From Aquarana catesbeiana (Eukaryota > Chordata > Amphibia > Anura > Ranidae), in the NCBI RefSeq assembly GCF_042186555.1, contig NC_133329.1, forward strand, positions 76,834,557 through 76,898,556: 64,000 nucleotides of DNA, written 5' to 3'. The notes below the pieces were generated by a model, which worked only from the letters and a program-made list of their open reading frames with translations, was not told the DNA's origin and ran no database searches. This document shows positions 58,501-64,000 of the stretch, one piece after another (positions within the stretch are counted from its first letter, which is position 1; each line of letters begins with the position of its first letter). The position numbers and the translations under genes are program-made.

Positions 58501-60490
58501 ACAGGAGGCACAGGAGGAGCAAGGGAGGTCAGCAGGAGCTAGTACTGCTGGGCAAGTCTTTAGGAGGGAACCCGTGGTTGGAGCCAGGAGGGCTGGTGAG
58601 TGACATGTGCAGTCAGGAGGACTGGGGAGGCACGCCTGAGAGGACTGGGAGATTGCAGTCAGAGATAGGTGCAGAGCCAGTAGTGAGGACTGCAATGTCA
58701 TGGGCAGTGGAGTCAGACTGATGCATCCAGGAGGACTGGCAGGACCTGTAAAGGGCTGACTGGGAGCAGTAGTCCACCTATAGGACAGCTAGAACAAAAA
58801 GACTTCCTATCTTCTGCTACACCATAGGGGCCCGCGGTCCCTGCCTGCAAAAGGCAGTTGCTAAGGCCTGGCTGAGCCAGTGTCAGGCCTAACCTCACAT
58901 GTGCTAGCTTTTCCTGAGAAGCAAGAGTTGTGAAGGAGGAAGAGAGAGATAGTAATAGTCTCCAAGCAAGAGTTGTGCAGGAGGAGATTGGAGAAATATT
59001 GTGTACATAGTTGTCCCAATTGATTGATATACAATTCTCCTATTGATTGATATACAATCCACCTAACTGATTGAGATACATTCTGCTGGGCATCTCATAA
59101 TTCCCTTAGCCCATCCAAGTTAAATCCCCTTATAAAAATAACAAAAACAAGCACATGGACTGTTTCCTGCATGAGAGTGACTGCCGGGCTGGGCAGGGTG
59201 ACAGGTGGGCCACATCACTTAGCAGCCCTTACGGGGGTACTGCTACACTTTAATCCAGCTTTTCTCAACCTTTTTTCCCCCAGAAGAACCCCTAAAATAA
59301 CTTTCAGGTCTCCAGGAACCCTTACTAAAACCAAAAAAAGGTTGTCTCCATAGTTCCTGGGCTGACACCACTTGCCAAAGCCAGCAGTATGACAACAATC
59401 TTAGAGTCAATTAGTGTCATGATGCTGGCTTTGTCAAGTGGTGTTGGCTGAGGAACTAGGGAGACACCATCAAATGGGAGGACAATCAACCATAGGTCAA
59501 GGAACCCCTAGCAACATCTGGAGGAACCTTACAGCTCCATTGAACCCTGGTTAAGAATGACTGTTTAATCTGTCCAGTTAGTGAAAACCATTCTGTGTCT
59601 GTTTCTCCAACCATTGCATCACATTACTTGATTAACACAGCTTAAAGCTAAAGACCAATTAGTACACAACAAATGCCCACCAATGGTCTGCCGACCAAAG
59701 AAAGTAACTATATATGGTAGACTTCTTCAAATTTTTGCTAATTTCCTCAAATTTCTGATTCTCAAGGAATGAACATCCCCATATTATGTAAAGGGTTCCT
59801 TACCTCCAAGCCAGCGTCGGTGATTGTTGACCTCTTCAGACTTATAGACTTAACCCCTTTCTTAGACAGGGGATAGTTGTCAATGAATTCACAGATGTCC
59901 AGGTCTGAAACCCCAACCAAACAAAATGAGTCAAACCCACGCACCGCGAACCCCTGCAGACTGACAAACTCCTTCTCCCCCGAGGGCAGCACATTGTAAA
60001 GTTCCTTGGCGTGCAGAACTGGGGTCATTCCAACCCAGAACTTCGGCTGGTACAGCACCCGCCTCCACGTCTTGCTGACCTGGGCAAGAATGCATTTCTC
60101 ACAGGCCGAGAAGTAACAGAAGAGCCGGTTGAGGATCTTTTCGTCGAAGGCCAGGTGACAGTCCATGCCCTGGCTCTGAACCCTCTCCATTGAGAGGCCA
60201 CAAGGAAAGGGGGGGTTTTCTTCTCCAGGGCTGAGACCCAGCGGGATGGTGTGGGTCGGAGGTGGTGGCAAAATGGGTAACACTGAAGGATTGACATGCT
60301 CTGTGTGCTTGGGGAAGGCTTGACTTAAAATGGATGGCACTGAGGCGGGCTGGCAAATTCGGTTCTTGACAGCTGGTGTTCCTTTGGTGATGCTGGCAGA
60401 GCCCAGGCCATTGGTGGGGCTAGGGATCTTCACCAGCCCATTACGGGGCAAGCACTGGGCCTTGGTGTCTCCGTTATTTGAGTTAGACAT
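35804..60490 (-). CDS. FBXL16: FBXL16, F-box/LRR-repeat protein 16 (five coding exons, spliced)
   Basis: Join of 60490-59804, 51582-51074, 46946-46862, 44526-44463 and 35952-35804 on the minus strand: 687+509+85+64+149 = 1494 nt, 497 residues plus TAA. Every junction is GT-AG and the phases agree (0, 2, 0, 1). Residues 1-110 are a low-complexity, Pro-rich leader with a PILPPPPTH stretch. Residues about 113-153 (LAFDEKILNRLFCYF...VSKTWRRVLYQPKFW) are an F-box-like segment. From about residue 212 to the end the protein is leucine-rich repeats of the cysteine-containing F-box type (LRLHSCWEITNHGV, LSLSGCSKVTDDGV, LDLSWCPRLTDTAL), ending PRCVVIE. Human FBXL16 is about 480 residues, so this looks full length. 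Family knowledge: a brain-enriched F-box protein of the FBXL class, reported to bind PP2A and to influence c-MYC stability rather than act as a typical SCF substrate receptor. I see no frameshift or premature stop. Identification rests on recalled family sequence, not on a database search. Confidence 0.95.
35953..36149 (-). other. 5' part of last intron, nothing recognised
   Basis: Intronic sequence of FBXL16 adjacent to the last acceptor. Confidence 0.5.
36150..36588. mobile_element. foldback element in FBXL16 last intron
   Basis: The arms (about 36150-36355 and 36365-36588) are long imperfect reverse complements: AAAGGAGGATGCACCAGCCT, CACCATTTATTAGTAAT and CCTTGGGAGAACACCACCAG are all repeated inverted on the right. 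A short loop lies around 36358. Noncoding. Confidence 0.8.
36640..37135. repeat. dispersed repeat with about 57-63 bp internal tandem units
   Basis: TTGGGTACAATCAGC recurs at about 36927, 36954, 37000 and 37026, with CCAATACATGGATCG alternating. The left part (GTTGATGGGGGAAT) is shared with 49675 and the right (CTGCTGAACCGGCTAAATTT) with about 1050. Confidence 0.6.
37514..37584. repeat. (TG)n(TA)n microsatellite
   Basis: About 71 bp of alternating purine/pyrimidine, TGTGTG followed by TATATA, in the last intron of FBXL16. Confidence 0.97.
37975..39467. mobile_element. TTAA-target element copy 2, with nested MITE C
   Basis: Perfect TTAA duplication at 37971-37974 and 39468-39471. The ends are CCACTTAAGGACCG and CGGTCCGGAAGTGG (inverted). 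1493 bp including MITE C. Its right half matches 13840-14172. Confidence 0.85.
38703..39079. mobile_element. MITE copy C (AGGCTACTTTCACACTG ends)
   Basis: The TIRs AGGCTACTTTCACACTG and CAGTCTGAAAGTAGCCT pair over 17 bp with one mismatch. The body (GAGCGGTGCGCTTGCAGG...) matches copies A and B. It lies inside TTAA element copy 2. Confidence 0.85.
39877..40831. mobile_element. TTAA-target element copy 3
   Basis: TTAA at 39873-39876; the right flank is mutated to TTCT. The ends are CCGCTTTGGACCGCCC and GGGGCTAAAGTGG. Contains the shared block GACCGCGCAATTGTCAGTTA-like (ACCGCGCAATTGTCAG). Confidence 0.75.
40950..41854. mobile_element. TTAA-target element copy 4, inverted relative to copy 3
   Basis: Starts CACTTCAGCCCC, continues TTCCTGACCAGAGCACTTTT, and ends GATCCGCAAGAAG before TTAA at 41855-41858. 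It is head-to-head with copy 3 across 118 bp, so the pair could form a large hairpin. Confidence 0.75.
42012..42173. mobile_element. 162-bp near-perfect hairpin MITE
   Basis: GTTACCACCTCATCCCTTTA-AACCCGAACACATAT... pairs with ...ATATGTGTTCGGGTTTAAAG-GGATGAGGTGGCAAC over more than 50 bp with few mismatches. It is inserted between EAGN and EDRRR of the Tc1 transposase. The flanks share TAG, but the target duplication is unclear. Confidence 0.85.
42717..43522. mobile_element. TTAA-target element copy 5
   Basis: Perfect TTAA at 42713-42716 and 43523-43526. The ends are CCACTTCCCGCCCACC and GTATTGAGGTGG. Internal short tandem CAGTGCCCATCAGTGCCAC-like repeats at about 42880-43250. Splits the transposase after PKHTANVI. 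Confidence 0.85.
43832..44284. mobile_element. TTAA-target MITE, AGCGGAGTTCCACC end
   Basis: TTAA at 43828-43831 and 44285-44288. The left end is AGCGGAGTTCCACC and the right end GGGTGGAACT (4 bp shortened). Poly-G tract at 43917-43935. The family is shared with 55512-55710 and about 3500-3600. Confidence 0.75.
44463..44526 (-). CDS. FBXL16: FBXL16 fourth coding exon (64-nt micro-exon)
   Basis: Too short to stand out as an ORF. It was found by reading the minus strand between exons 3 and 5 for the missing LRR. The acceptor is CTTGTTCCCCAG and the donor GCCG|GTGAGT. It encodes VQDFGLKHLLCMKSLRLLSL then Ala (residues 428-448) plus one base of Gly449. Both ends restore the frame between CCQ of exon 3 and GCPLLTT of exon 5. 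It is wedged between the satellite-filled intron (44527 upward) and the right end of a Tc1 element 109 bp away (44354). Confidence 0.93.
44585..46800. repeat. 2.2-kb (CCAT)n-based satellite filling FBXL16 intron 3
   Basis: Units of 26-34 bp: two to seven CCAT steps plus CAATCTCTCTCCTCTCC. A block of about 564 bp is tandemly duplicated: the rare CCCCAACCATCC variant occurs at 45061 and 45625, each preceded by the same run of four CCATACAATCTC units. The array takes up about 95% of the 2335-bp intron (44527-46861). ORFs of up to 800 codons (plus) and 401 codons (minus) are artefacts. Confidence 0.97.
46862..46946 (-). CDS. FBXL16: FBXL16 third coding exon (85 nt)
   Basis: The acceptor is CTCTCCACAG and the donor CAG|GTGAGG. 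The first base completes Arg399; the exon then reads CVRITDTGLSYLSTM...LYLRWCCQ (residues 400-427), one LRR. It ends in phase 0. The donor lies only about 60 bp from the end of the CCAT satellite that fills the following intron. Confidence 0.95.
46947..47941 (-). other. FBXL16 intron 2, 3' part; nothing recognised
   Basis: No element ends or extra exon found. Confidence 0.4.
47946..48892 (-). mobile_element. TTAA-target element copy 6
   Basis: TTAA at 47942-47945 and 48893-48896 flanks ACGCTGCAGCCCCCGAGG ... CGGCGTGCGGCGGTCGGCAA-GTGG. Opposite orientation to copy 1; the two share the GACCAGAGCACTTTTTGCGA block and the ATATCGGCGTGCGGCGGTCG end. Confidence 0.8.
48893..49731 (-). other. FBXL16 intron 2; no gene
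   Basis: Mixed repeat-like sequence with G-rich runs at 49525-49535; the end near 49640-49700 shares GTTGATGGGGGA-type sequence with 36715. Confidence 0.45.
49732..50053. mobile_element. PIF/Harbinger-like MITE copy f
   Basis: The 14-bp perfect TIRs AGCCTGGTACACAC and GTGTGTACCAGGCT are flanked by TAA at 49729-49731 and 50054-50056. Related to copies a-e by the GTACACAC end. Confidence 0.88.
50054..51073 (-). repeat. FBXL16 intron 2, 5' part with dispersed repeat
   Basis: 50640-50880 matches 9360-9600 (see there). The rest is unassigned. Confidence 0.5.
51074..51582 (-). CDS. FBXL16: FBXL16 second coding exon (residues 230-398 plus part of Arg399)
   Basis: The acceptor is TTTCCCCCCAG just above 51582 and the donor AG|GTAGGT at 51074. 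The 509-nt exon starts VMLEQMQGVVRLELSGCN and ends HKLEELVLD plus two bases of Arg. It carries most of the LRR domain as consecutive repeats of about 25-26 residues. It is clearly more GC-rich and CpG-rich than the flanking introns, as expected for a constrained coding exon. Phase 2 at the 3' end matches the single G that opens the next exon. Confidence 0.96.
51705..52345. repeat. tandem repeat of about 90 bp, two to three units, split by a MITE
   Basis: TTTAGAAAGCAATCACAGGC...GGTGCTCAAAGTC (51700-51778) recurs as TTTAGAAAGCAACCACAGCC... (52214-52290) and again, partially, from 52308. Confidence 0.7.
51781..52201. mobile_element. PIF/Harbinger-like MITE copy d
   Basis: The ends TTCCCTGTACATAC (TGCCCTGTAC diverged) and CGTGTGTACAGGGCA are flanked by TAA 51778-51780 and TTA 52202-52204. 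Internal GTTGTCGGAA tracts as in copies b and c. Confidence 0.8.
52377..52990. repeat. pair of related hairpins with AACGCGTTTC-like centres
   Basis: 52377-52504: CAGCACATAGACATTGTGGG...CCAGGAAAAAGGGTCAA pairs with TTGACCCTTTTTCCTGG...GTGTCTATGTGCTG. 52793-52915 repeats the same hairpin. The 52600-52790 segment between them is also internally inverted (AAGGTCTTCATGCTGAGCCT / GACTCAGCAATAAGACCTT), suggesting a foldback element. Class not determined. Confidence 0.6.
53278..53682. mobile_element. TTAA-target MITE (AGGGGTTGTAAA ends)
   Basis: TTAA at 53274-53277 and 53683-53686. The ends AGGGGTTGTAAAC and TTTACAATCACT pair 10 of 12. A second member's end is seen at 57299-57362 beyond the assembly gap. 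Confidence 0.8.
53774..54419. mobile_element. probable hAT-like left end (CAGTGGCGTTGCTATGG)
   Basis: The terminus resembles CAGGGGCGTCGCTAGG of the confirmed hAT-like element at 60668. No right end was found, so it is truncated or diverged. It leads towards the 28-29 bp array. Confidence 0.4.
54420..55110. repeat. minisatellite, 28-29 bp unit, about 24 units
   Basis: The unit CCTGATCCCATCCTGGCTCC-ATCCACCCC varies with CTATCC/TTCATCC, and blocks are repeated (54590-54760 against 54860-54960). Located in the first coding intron of FBXL16. Minus-strand GWMEP-type ORFs are artefacts. Confidence 0.95.
55152..55445. mobile_element. MITE, AGCTGGCCATACA family, TAA duplication
   Basis: The TIRs AGCTGGCCATACA and TGTATGGCCAGCT are perfect, flanked by TAA at 55149-55151 and 55446-55448. 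Intact relative of the copy at 162-502. Confidence 0.9.
55512..56060. repeat. dispersed repeat fragments
   Basis: 55512-55780 is a member of the AGCGGAGCTCCACC family (see 43832). 55785-56040 has CTAGGTTCACATCTATGCGT twice, an end motif related to the element at 57452. Confidence 0.6.
56060..56727. repeat. inverted-repeat element cut by the assembly gap
   Basis: 56068-56165 (GAGTCATCAGCTGTTAGCGG, then GGTTCCCCGCTGACAGCTGA) is inverted at 56670-56727 (CTGCTGACAGCTGATGACTC, then ATCGGTTGTTAATGACGTGG). The family equals 10097-11013. Long poly-G and poly-T runs lie at 56588-56660. The right arm stops at the gap. Confidence 0.7.
56728..57227. other. assembly gap, exactly 500 N
   Basis: The round length indicates a placeholder rather than a measured gap. 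It is inside the first coding intron of FBXL16; no exon is missing because the exons on both sides are in phase. Confidence 0.99.
57228..57362. mobile_element. right end of a TTAA MITE with hairpin
   Basis: 57299-57336 is a palindrome (TTTTCACCTTAATGCAT / ATGCATTAAGGTGAAAA), followed by GGGTTTACAACCCCTTTAAA, the end type of 53278-53682. Its left part is in the gap. Confidence 0.65.
57452..57855. mobile_element. MITE with perfect 15-bp TIRs (AGCCTAGGTTCACAC)
   Basis: AGCCTAGGTTCACAC at 57452-57466 and GTGTGAACCTAGGCT at 57841-57855. The body has inverted GCGATC/GATCGC motifs. The target duplication is not clear. Confidence 0.8.
58109..59249. mobile_element. possible 1.14-kb element with AGTGTAG ends
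   Basis: Short inverted ends AGTGTAGGCA and TGCTACACT. Contains a TTAAATACCC motif at about 58324. No ORF of note. The ends are short and no duplication is seen. Confidence 0.35.
59256..59563. mobile_element. hAT-like nonautonomous element, solo copy without array
   Basis: The ends CAGCTTTTCTCAACC and GGTTAAGAATGACTG are flanked by TTTAATC at 59249-59255 and 59564-59570 (7-8 bp). It has an internal palindromic pair, GCTGACACCACTTG / CAAGTGGTGTTGGC. Same family as 29773-31492, but with no 31-bp array. Confidence 0.85.
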
Positions 60491-60498
60491 GTTGACAG
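59804..60498 (-). CDS. FBXL16: FBXL16 first coding exon (residues 1-229)
   Basis: The ATG is at 60490-60488 and begins MSNSNNGDTKAQ. Only 8 nt of 5' UTR (60498-60491) follow a pyrimidine-rich acceptor ending CTTCTCCACAG, so at least one upstream noncoding exon is expected; I could not locate it within 60.5-64 kb. The exon encodes the disordered Pro-rich leader, the F-box-like region and the first LRR (SISLKRSTITDAGLE). The donor is GAG|GTAAGG at 59804/59803, phase 0. The CDS part is 687 nt. Confidence 0.95.
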
Positions 60499-60667
60499 CT
60501 GTGGAGAAGCAACAAAAATTACATACATATTAGTGTTTAATATACTGTATATCAAAACCTAGTCACTAGAATTTCATATACACTTTAAAATGTTAATGTA
60601 CAGTATATTTAAATGTAATTTTCAATATTTTTAAAGGGACATCTTAAAATAAAATAATACCTGGCGA

Positions 60668-61255
60668 CAGGGGCGTCGCTAGGGGGTGGCTTTTGGGGCG
60701 TCGCTAGGGGGTGGCTTTTGGGGCTATAGCCCCGAATCTGGGGCCAATAGCCCCGAGTCTCTGCAGGGGTCCCCAAGGGGAGGGGAGGCTCTCTGGGGAC
60801 CCTTATGTAAGTGGGGGGCTCTCTGGGGACCCTGATGCAAGGGAGAGGCTCTCTGGGGACCCTGATTTTAAGGCAGAGGCTCTCTAGGGACCTAGATTTA
60901 AGGGGGAGGCTCTCTGGGGACCCTAATGTAAGGGGAGCTCTCTGAGAACCCTGATGTAAGTGGGGGGGCCCTCTGGGTACCCTGATTAAAGGGGGAGGCT
61001 CTCTGAGGACTCTGATGTAAGGAGGAGGCTCTCTGGGGACTTTGATGTAAGAGGGGCTCTCTGGGGACCCTGATGTAAGGGGGGCTCTCTGGGGACCCTG
61101 ATGTAAGGGGGCGGCTCTCTGGGGATATATACACACACACACGTATATTACTGTATATACAGTACATGTGTATGGCCGCCCAAGCGTATGACTTTCTTTA
61201 CTACACTGCTATGGGCTCTAGCCCCAGATCTTTTGTAGACCTAGCAACGCCCCTG
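60668..61255. mobile_element. hAT-like nonautonomous element carrying a tandem array
   Basis: The TIRs CAGGGGCGTCGCTAGG and CCTAGCAACGCCCCTG are flanked by CCTGGCGA (60660-60667) and CCTCGCGA (61256-61263), 7 of 8 matching. Near the left end GGGGCGTCGCTAGGGGGTGG is itself duplicated. Confidence 0.9.
60765..61125. repeat. minisatellite of about 28-33 bp inside the hAT-like element
   Basis: The unit GGCTCTCTGGGGACCCTGAT-GTAAGGGGG is repeated about 12 times with length variation. It sits 0.3-0.6 kb upstream of the FBXL16 coding start. Confidence 0.92.
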
Positions 61256-61263
61256 CCTCGCGA

Positions 61264-61954
61264 TCTTGCTATGAGGTGCCTTGTTCAGGCCCTTCCTGTT
61301 ATAGAGTGACAAAGCGCTGTCCATGTATCCCAGTTGTCCTTCTGCATTGTTACATAAAAACCTGTGTGTGGCTAGCTTTAATTTTTGGCCAGCTCCATTA
61401 AAACAAAATTCCAGCCAAAAATAATTAAAAAAAAAAGTTAATAGCCCATTTTGAACTAGTTCACAATGGAATGTACAGGTTCAAATGCGCATGTTCCCAT
61501 GTGTTCCCGTGCGGTCAAGTTTTGTAGCCCATTTATTTGAATGGGCTGCAAAATGCACTGGTATGCAGAAAAAGTGGTGCAAGTGTTACCTTTTTACAGA
61601 ACACACTGCACCAAACCGCGTGGTATTGCAGTACTAGGAGATATGGTGCCTGCAAATAAGCTGCCTTTGCGAGATGGGCTTGGGGTGCTATTAACAAATC
61701 ACTCCAATGAAAAAAGGGCATTCGAGAGGTGCTGGGACTTTGATATGAGTTTAAACAAGGAAGTGAGCGGGCAAAAAACATTTGAAGAGCCCACTGGCTC
61801 GGGTTAGGCTCAAAACAGGCAAGGTGACCCTAATGTGGGTACTCCAGCAGGTTACCAGGACAAGATGTGGATATATGGAAGGAGCCCCAGACCAAAGGAT
61901 AAGAGTACAAATTAATTTATTAATCATGTGTTAAAAGACTTCCAACGTGTTTCA
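61264..61954. other. 5' of FBXL16 coding exon; no gene
   Basis: No exon recognised. 61780-61955 resembles foldback-type repeat text (CCAACGTGTTTCAGGG). Confidence 0.4.
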
Positions 61955-62460
61955 GGGCTCCAAGAAACTGGTCCACTTGTCCAAATCATTTGGTGGAGGG
62001 GGGATTATGGTGTGGGGTTGTTTTTCAGGGGTTGGGCTTGGCCCTTTAGTTCCAGGGAAGGGAACTCTTAAGAAGTCAGCATACCAGGACATTTTGGCCA
62101 ATTTCATGCTCCCAACTTTACCGGAACAGTTTGGGGACGGCCCCTTCCTGTTCCAACATGACTGCACACCAGTGCACAAAGCAAGGTCCGTAAAGACATG
62201 GATGAGCGAGTTTGAGGTGGAGGAACTTGACTTGCCTGCACAGAGTCCTGACCCCATCTCGATAGAACACCTTTGGGATGAATTAGAGTGGAGACTGTGA
62301 GCCAGGCCTTCTCGTCCATCATCAGTGCCTGACCTGACAATTGTGCTTCTGGAAGAATGGTCAAACATTCCCATAGACACACTCCTAAACCTTGTGGACA
62401 TCCTTCCCAGAAGAGTTTAAGCTGTTATTGCTGCAAAGGGCGGGCCAACTCAATATTAAA
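61955..62460 (+). pseudogene. Tc1-like transposase C-terminal fragment (copy 3)
   Basis: Reads KKLVHLSKSFGGGGIMVWGC, FSGVGLGPLVPGKG, DGPFLFQHDCTPVHKARS and SPDPISIEHLWDELEWRL, then an in-frame TGA (62298-62300), after which homology continues in the same frame (EEWSNIPIDTLLN, KGGPTQY). The PDLNPIE motif is altered to PDPISIE. Non-functional. Confidence 0.9.
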
Positions 62461-62473
62461 CCCTATGGACTAA

Positions 62474-62912
62474 AGAATTGTACACACGATCGGATTGTTG
62501 GCCAACAAAGCGTCAGACTTTTGTCCGAAGGGCGTGTGCCAGGAACTTGTCTTGCATATTAACGGTACACAATTGTTGGGCAACAAACATGAACGTAGTG
62601 ATGTACTACGTGGAATTTCAGGTCTTGAGCGCCACCCTTGGGCACCTTCTGCTAATGTCGTGTTTGGTGAGCAATGATTCCAAGCATGCGTGTTTGTACT
62701 TTGGACTTTTGTGTGACGGACTTGTGTACAGACAATACGAAAATCTGACAACAGACCGTTTTCTACCGAAAATGTACTAGCCTGCCATCCAACATTTGTT
62801 GGTGGAAAGTAGGACAACAATTGTCTGATGGAGCGGACTAACGGTCGGATTTTAGCCCACAGTCTGTCATCACACAATTCCCTGCTGAAAATCCGATCGT
62901 GTGTACAAGGCT
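62474..62912. mobile_element. PIF/Harbinger-like MITE copy e, inside Tc1 copy 3
   Basis: The ends AGAATTGTACACACGATCGG and CCGATCGTGTGTACAAGGCT are flanked by TAA (62471-62473) and TTA (62913-62915). The host Tc1 text resumes directly (GACTGGGATGCAATTAAAG). Confidence 0.85.
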
Positions 62913-62983
62913 TTAGACTGGGATGCAATTAAAGTTCATGTGCGTGTAAAGGCAGGTGCCCCAATACTTTTGACAATATAGTG

Positions 62984-64000
62984 TATGTGCCTCCAAAAAA
63001 ATGCTTGCATATTCACAAACATGCATACAGTACATGCAATTAAATGAGGATGAAGAGATGAGGGAATATTAAATAAGTAATAAGGAAAAATGGGTTCGTT
63101 TTCAAAATGAATAATATCAGATTCTACATGATTAGCAGATGCCATTGCACCATTAAATATATAACTGAAACAATACACATTTAAACAAATATAATTAAAA
63201 AAAACACAACCCTAATATAACAGTCAACAAAGGGAAAAAAAAATCCACATATAAAAAAATGCATGTCTAAAAATGAAAAAACACACACATAAAATGTTAA
63301 ACTGGTACAATAAAAATGCCGCATATGAAAGCTATACCACAAAAAAAGCATATGAAGGCTATGCCGAAAAAATGCTCATAAATACTATATGTGGACAAAA
63401 CCAAGCTACAAGCTCAGGGAGAAAGAAGTTGCTATGGGCACATGTATGTTTTGGTGTGAACCTGCCTTAAATAATGAAATGACAAAAAACAGCTTTTGCT
63501 GCAATATTCACCTTCAATATGGAGATTTTCCCCACAGTACTTTTTTCAGCCACTAGATGTCCTCAGTTTGATGGCCAAAAACTTCATCTAAGCCCAGGCC
63601 ACCCCAAACCCACCACGGCCTGTGATTGGACAGTGAAAGGAGAAACAGCACAGTAATGAGCTCTGTCACTCAGCACTCTCCTCCTATCAGCATGCCCCAT
63701 TCGAGAACATGAGCTTATTGTCTCCTTGTGCTGCTTCTTCCTCTCACACTCCAGCCCTGCTGTATAAGGACTGCAAGATCTGATACCGGGTCACATCCAG
63801 GTACTTACTGCTTCTATTTAAAAATGCATTTAATGGTGTATTTGTGATTACATTAATCAATTGCATTAATTTGTCCTTAATATCTCCAGGGAGCTCAGCT
63901 TTAAATAATAAACTTAAAGGGCCGGTACTGTGAAGAACGCTACTACTGACTCATCTTGAAAAGGTTGAATAACCGAGCTCTGTCCATTCACAGTTCTAAA
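62984..64000. other. 5' region, no gene seen
   Basis: AT-rich with AAAA tracts to about 63480, then more mixed sequence. I find no exon, CpG island or tandem array. A noncoding first exon of FBXL16 could lie here or beyond the window. Confidence 0.4.

Larger units (their letters stand above)
61955..62983 (+). mobile_element. Tc1-like element copy 3, 5'-truncated, interrupted by a MITE
   Basis: The right TIR ACTTTTGACAATATAGTG is followed by TA at 62984-62985. Same subfamily as copy 2 (27440-29059). Its left part is missing upstream of about 61955. Confidence 0.9.

Noticed and set aside
58109..59249. LTR retrotransposon or solo LTR, because of TTAAATACCC and TG...CA-like edges
   Set aside because: No target duplication, primer-binding site or polypurine tract visible; only short AGTGTAG inverted ends.
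61947..62300. Functional 117-codon protein
   Set aside because: It is the DDE part of a 5'-truncated Tc1 copy with an in-frame stop, and homology continues past the stop.

Overview
This is vertebrate nuclear DNA, most likely from a frog (possibly a ranid). The evidence is one multi-exon gene with vertebrate GT-AG splicing, very repeat-rich introns, and a mobile fraction made almost entirely of DNA transposons and their short derivatives (Tc1/mariner, PIF/Harbinger-like, TTAA-target piggyBac-like, hAT-like). I see no bacterial gene structure, rRNA, tRNA or CRISPR, and no recognisable retroviral gene. The species call is inference; the TE classes are read from terminal inverted repeats (TIRs), target-site duplications (TSDs) and transposase fragments.

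The only recognisable cellular gene is FBXL16 (F-box and leucine-rich-repeat protein 16), on the minus strand. Five coding exons can be placed to the base (60490-59804, 51582-51074, 46946-46862, 44526-44463, 35952-35804). Together they give an uninterrupted 1494-nt CDS, 497 residues, with consistent intron phases. A splice acceptor 8 nt upstream of the ATG implies a noncoding 5' exon, which I could not place. The 3' UTR probably covers about 2 kb below 35804. An exactly 500-base N gap (56728-57227) lies in the first coding intron.

Layout: 1-33.6 kb is downstream of FBXL16 and has no recognisable gene. It holds microsatellites, MITEs, two MITE-interrupted Tc1 elements, a truncated Tc1 copy and several kilobase-scale minisatellites (47-bp dimeric unit at 15.7-19.8 kb, 50-bp unit at 22.4-24.5 kb, 31-bp units at 24.5-26.3 and 29.9-31.4 kb, about 32-bp units at 32.9-33.5 kb). 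Two stretches without obvious repeat structure (12.46-13.28 kb and 19.88-20.27 kb) are candidate conserved noncoding elements. From 33.8 to 60.5 kb is FBXL16. Its last intron contains a foldback element and a Tc1 element inflated from about 1.45 kb to 6.67 kb by nested insertions. The intron between exons 3 and 4 is about 95% a (CCAT)n-based satellite. From 60.5 to 64 kb is sequence 5' of the FBXL16 start, with a hAT element carrying its own tandem array and another MITE-interrupted Tc1 copy.

The most interesting signal is structural. Several minisatellites sit inside, or are traceable to, specific transposable elements, and three independent Tc1 copies are each interrupted by the same PIF/Harbinger-like MITE family. 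The very long ORFs (up to 800 codons) lie in satellites and are open in several frames on both strands; I do not regard them as genes.
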